This document shows, one piece after another, positions 62,291-64,000 of a DNA stretch of 64,000 nucleotides. Each line of letters opens with the position of its first letter. Positions within the stretch are counted from its first letter, which is position 1. Source of the stretch: Acanthacorydalis orientalis (lineage: Eukaryota > Arthropoda > Insecta > Megaloptera > Corydalidae); NCBI GenBank assembly GCA_034766995.1, contig CM068313.1, positions 6,085,461 to 6,149,460 of the forward strand. The letters are read 5' to 3'. The notes under the pieces are model-generated. The model searched no databases. It was not told the DNA's origin and worked only from the letters and a program-made list of their open reading frames with translations. The position numbers and the translations under genes were made by a program.

Positions 62291-62639
62291 TAACAGGAAA
62301 GAAACTAAATAGTATCACCTTAAAACATTTTAGATAGAATTTTGCTTTCCTATATAAAGAGTACACTATTGTAGAGATACGAAAATCTTTTTTCATGACG
62401 AATCTGTTTGAAATGTTTGCAATAACATAGTTTTAATGTTTCAATAAGAAACAAATACGGTGTTAACACACTAAAAGTGGATAGTATCATACAATAGAAA
62501 AGTAGGATTAGATGTTAATGTATGTAAAAGAAATGTGAAAGCCTTTCAAAGATTGATAATTTATCTAATATGTTTTGTATGAAAAAAAGTGTGCATTTCT
62601 TTAAAACGAAAACAAAAAGTATACATCTGTGTGTAGGTA

Positions 62640-63200
62640 AAACTGTTCAGTGTTCATCATGTTTTATGTGTGGGGGGCGGCCTCTGAAAATACGCGATTT
62701 AGCCGCCAGTGGATGCATTTGATTAACTGATTGCATGTACATGCACTTTCTAGATGCTCCGTCGCCTGGTGACGGATAGAGTGAGACAGCCGATAGATGC
62801 ATAAACGAATGCAGTCAATGCGACTGTACACAGAAGGTCAACGACCGCCAAATATGTATGTTTCGCGAATGCCGAATGCAATCCTCGCCGATGCTTTGCG
62901 TTTAGGCCCTGCGTGCACAACTTACGTCACGGTGTGCTGTATGTATATAGCAGAGTCTGGTTGTTCGTAGTGGGGTCTCTGGCTGACTAGCCTGTGTTAA
63001 TGGAGGGATGGTAGGGGAGCTTTACACACTGTGATTGTTGCAGCCAACATTCATCTTCGCCAAACATTGCTTTAAGTATCGAGTCGTTTTGTCGGTACAT
63101 ACAATGTACAAGAGTGTGTTTATTAATACCATACGGGATCTTTGGTTGTATTTTGTAACAATTTTGCACTGTTTTGAATCGTTTCTGTAAACGATTTATC
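62640..63200 (+). promoter_or_regulatory. GC/CpG island, candidate promoter
   Basis: Rich composition (GGGGGGCGGCC, TAGCCGCCAG, CCTCGCCGATGC) with several palindromes: TGCATGTACATGCA (62732-62745, perfect) and CCGTCGCCTGGTGACGG (62759-62775, one wobble). Also AAGGTCAACG (nuclear-receptor half-site type) at ~62835 and TTACGTCAC (CRE-like) at 62922-62930. TATATAG at ~62945 is followed about 30 bases later by a GTAGTGGGG start-like site. A 60-codon minus-strand frame (62987-63169) crosses the island but shows no domain. Strand is uncertain. Confidence 0.35.
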
Positions 63201-63515
63201 AGAATAGATTGAATTTACAACAGTTGAAACAACGCATTAATATTGAATCGATCATTCTCTCTTTATGTCGCATATAGTTCATCGTTGCTTTAATTAAAAA
63301 TTAAACTATTCAATATAAACGTCTATTTATATACTGTATGGTTATCAAGTTGAACTTGTCACCAATAGATCAATAAATCAAACTTTATGCGATACTTTTA
63401 CTTTGTAGTTCATCTACAGCTACTAAGCAACATTCCATACACGCTTTTATTTATAATTATATCTTTTATTCAACTAATATTTTTGAAAAATATATACATA
63501 CTTGCTTTCTCTCTC

Positions 63516-63566
<51 letters not shown>

Positions 63567-64000
63567 TTAATATAAATATTCAAATATTCCATATATTGTA
63601 TCATACTAGACTAAATTTAAAAAAAAATAACATTATTTTTATTTCATCAGCTGTCTGATGGAATTATATATTTTTTATCAGAAAAAAACATATTTTTTAC
63701 AAAATAATAAATAAATAAATGTATTATATGCTCTAAAATCGAATTTAACATTTTATACTTCAAGGAATTAGGGTATAACATTGGTGTTTGCAGATCAGAA
63801 GTTTGTATACTATGAATTAAGATAAGAGTATGATAAACATAGAAAAGTATAAACATCCGATGACATTGATGGACGAACGCTTATCAAATCTTTTATCTGT
63901 AAATGATAAAATGTGGTCAGTGATACTTGCTGTAGGAAAAGAACGCCTTTAAGTACCTGGATAGTACACCTGGGCTTGTGAGTGCGAAGGGTTAAAATCA
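63201..64000. other. AT-rich non-coding stretch to the window end
   Basis: It contains a TA tract at 63519-63562. The final ~110 bases become less AT-rich (GTACCTGGATAGTACACCTGG, GTGCGAAGGG), which may be the edge of another island outside the window. Confidence 0.45.

Noticed and set aside
62987..63169. 60-codon minus-strand frame in the GC island
   Set aside because: No domain recognised. A richer composition makes chance frames longer, and the island reads better as regulatory.

Overview
This is a eukaryotic, very AT-rich (roughly three quarters A+T by eye), intron- or desert-like window. I find no intact host protein-coding gene, rRNA, tRNA or CRISPR array. The organism is most likely an arthropod, probably an insect. 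The reasons are relics of several mariner transposons, a hAT transposon relic, dozens of (TA)n tracts often fused to (TG)n, (CA)n or (CT)n, one TATA-box plus TCAGT-type initiator pair at arthropod spacing, and GTGAGT/GTAAGT splice donors. The species cannot be named from this sequence.

Mobile elements are the best supported content. A near-complete mariner (57534-58784) has both inverted ends and TA target duplications, but its transposase is broken and the second catalytic Asp is Asn. Several internally deleted relatives follow: 5476-6020, 22428-22988, 27020-27619, 40817-41088 and an 80-bp miniature at 44786-44865. A second mariner lineage is present as two almost equal-length deletion derivatives (4515-5031 and 8576-9091) and a truncated third (24845-25159). 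A 901-bp hAT relic (46519-47419) has a perfect 8-bp target duplication and keeps the C-terminal transposase dimerisation region. A short GC-rich inverted-repeat element lies at 3925-4189.

Dispersed unclassified repeats come in three families, called R1, R2 and R3 here. R1 has at least 15 degenerate copies. R2 and R3 are head-to-head palindromes. All three share a CTGANGA - hairpin - GAAA layout, which resembles a hammerhead ribozyme core of the kind known from Penelope-like retroelements. This is the most interesting signal in the window, and it is a hypothesis.

Islands of higher GC and CpG stand out from the AT background at about 2780-3340, 7560-7760, 14640-15620, 28840-29340, 37270-37800, 59560-60230, 62100-62290 and 62640-63200. 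Three places end in good plus-strand splice donors (15575/15576, 19912/19913, 37794/37795). The 19830-19912 stretch has a TATA box, an initiator 32 bases downstream and a donor after a 51-base exon. The simplest reading is that the window covers alternative first exons and long 5' introns of one plus-strand gene whose coding exons lie beyond the right edge. I cannot identify that gene.
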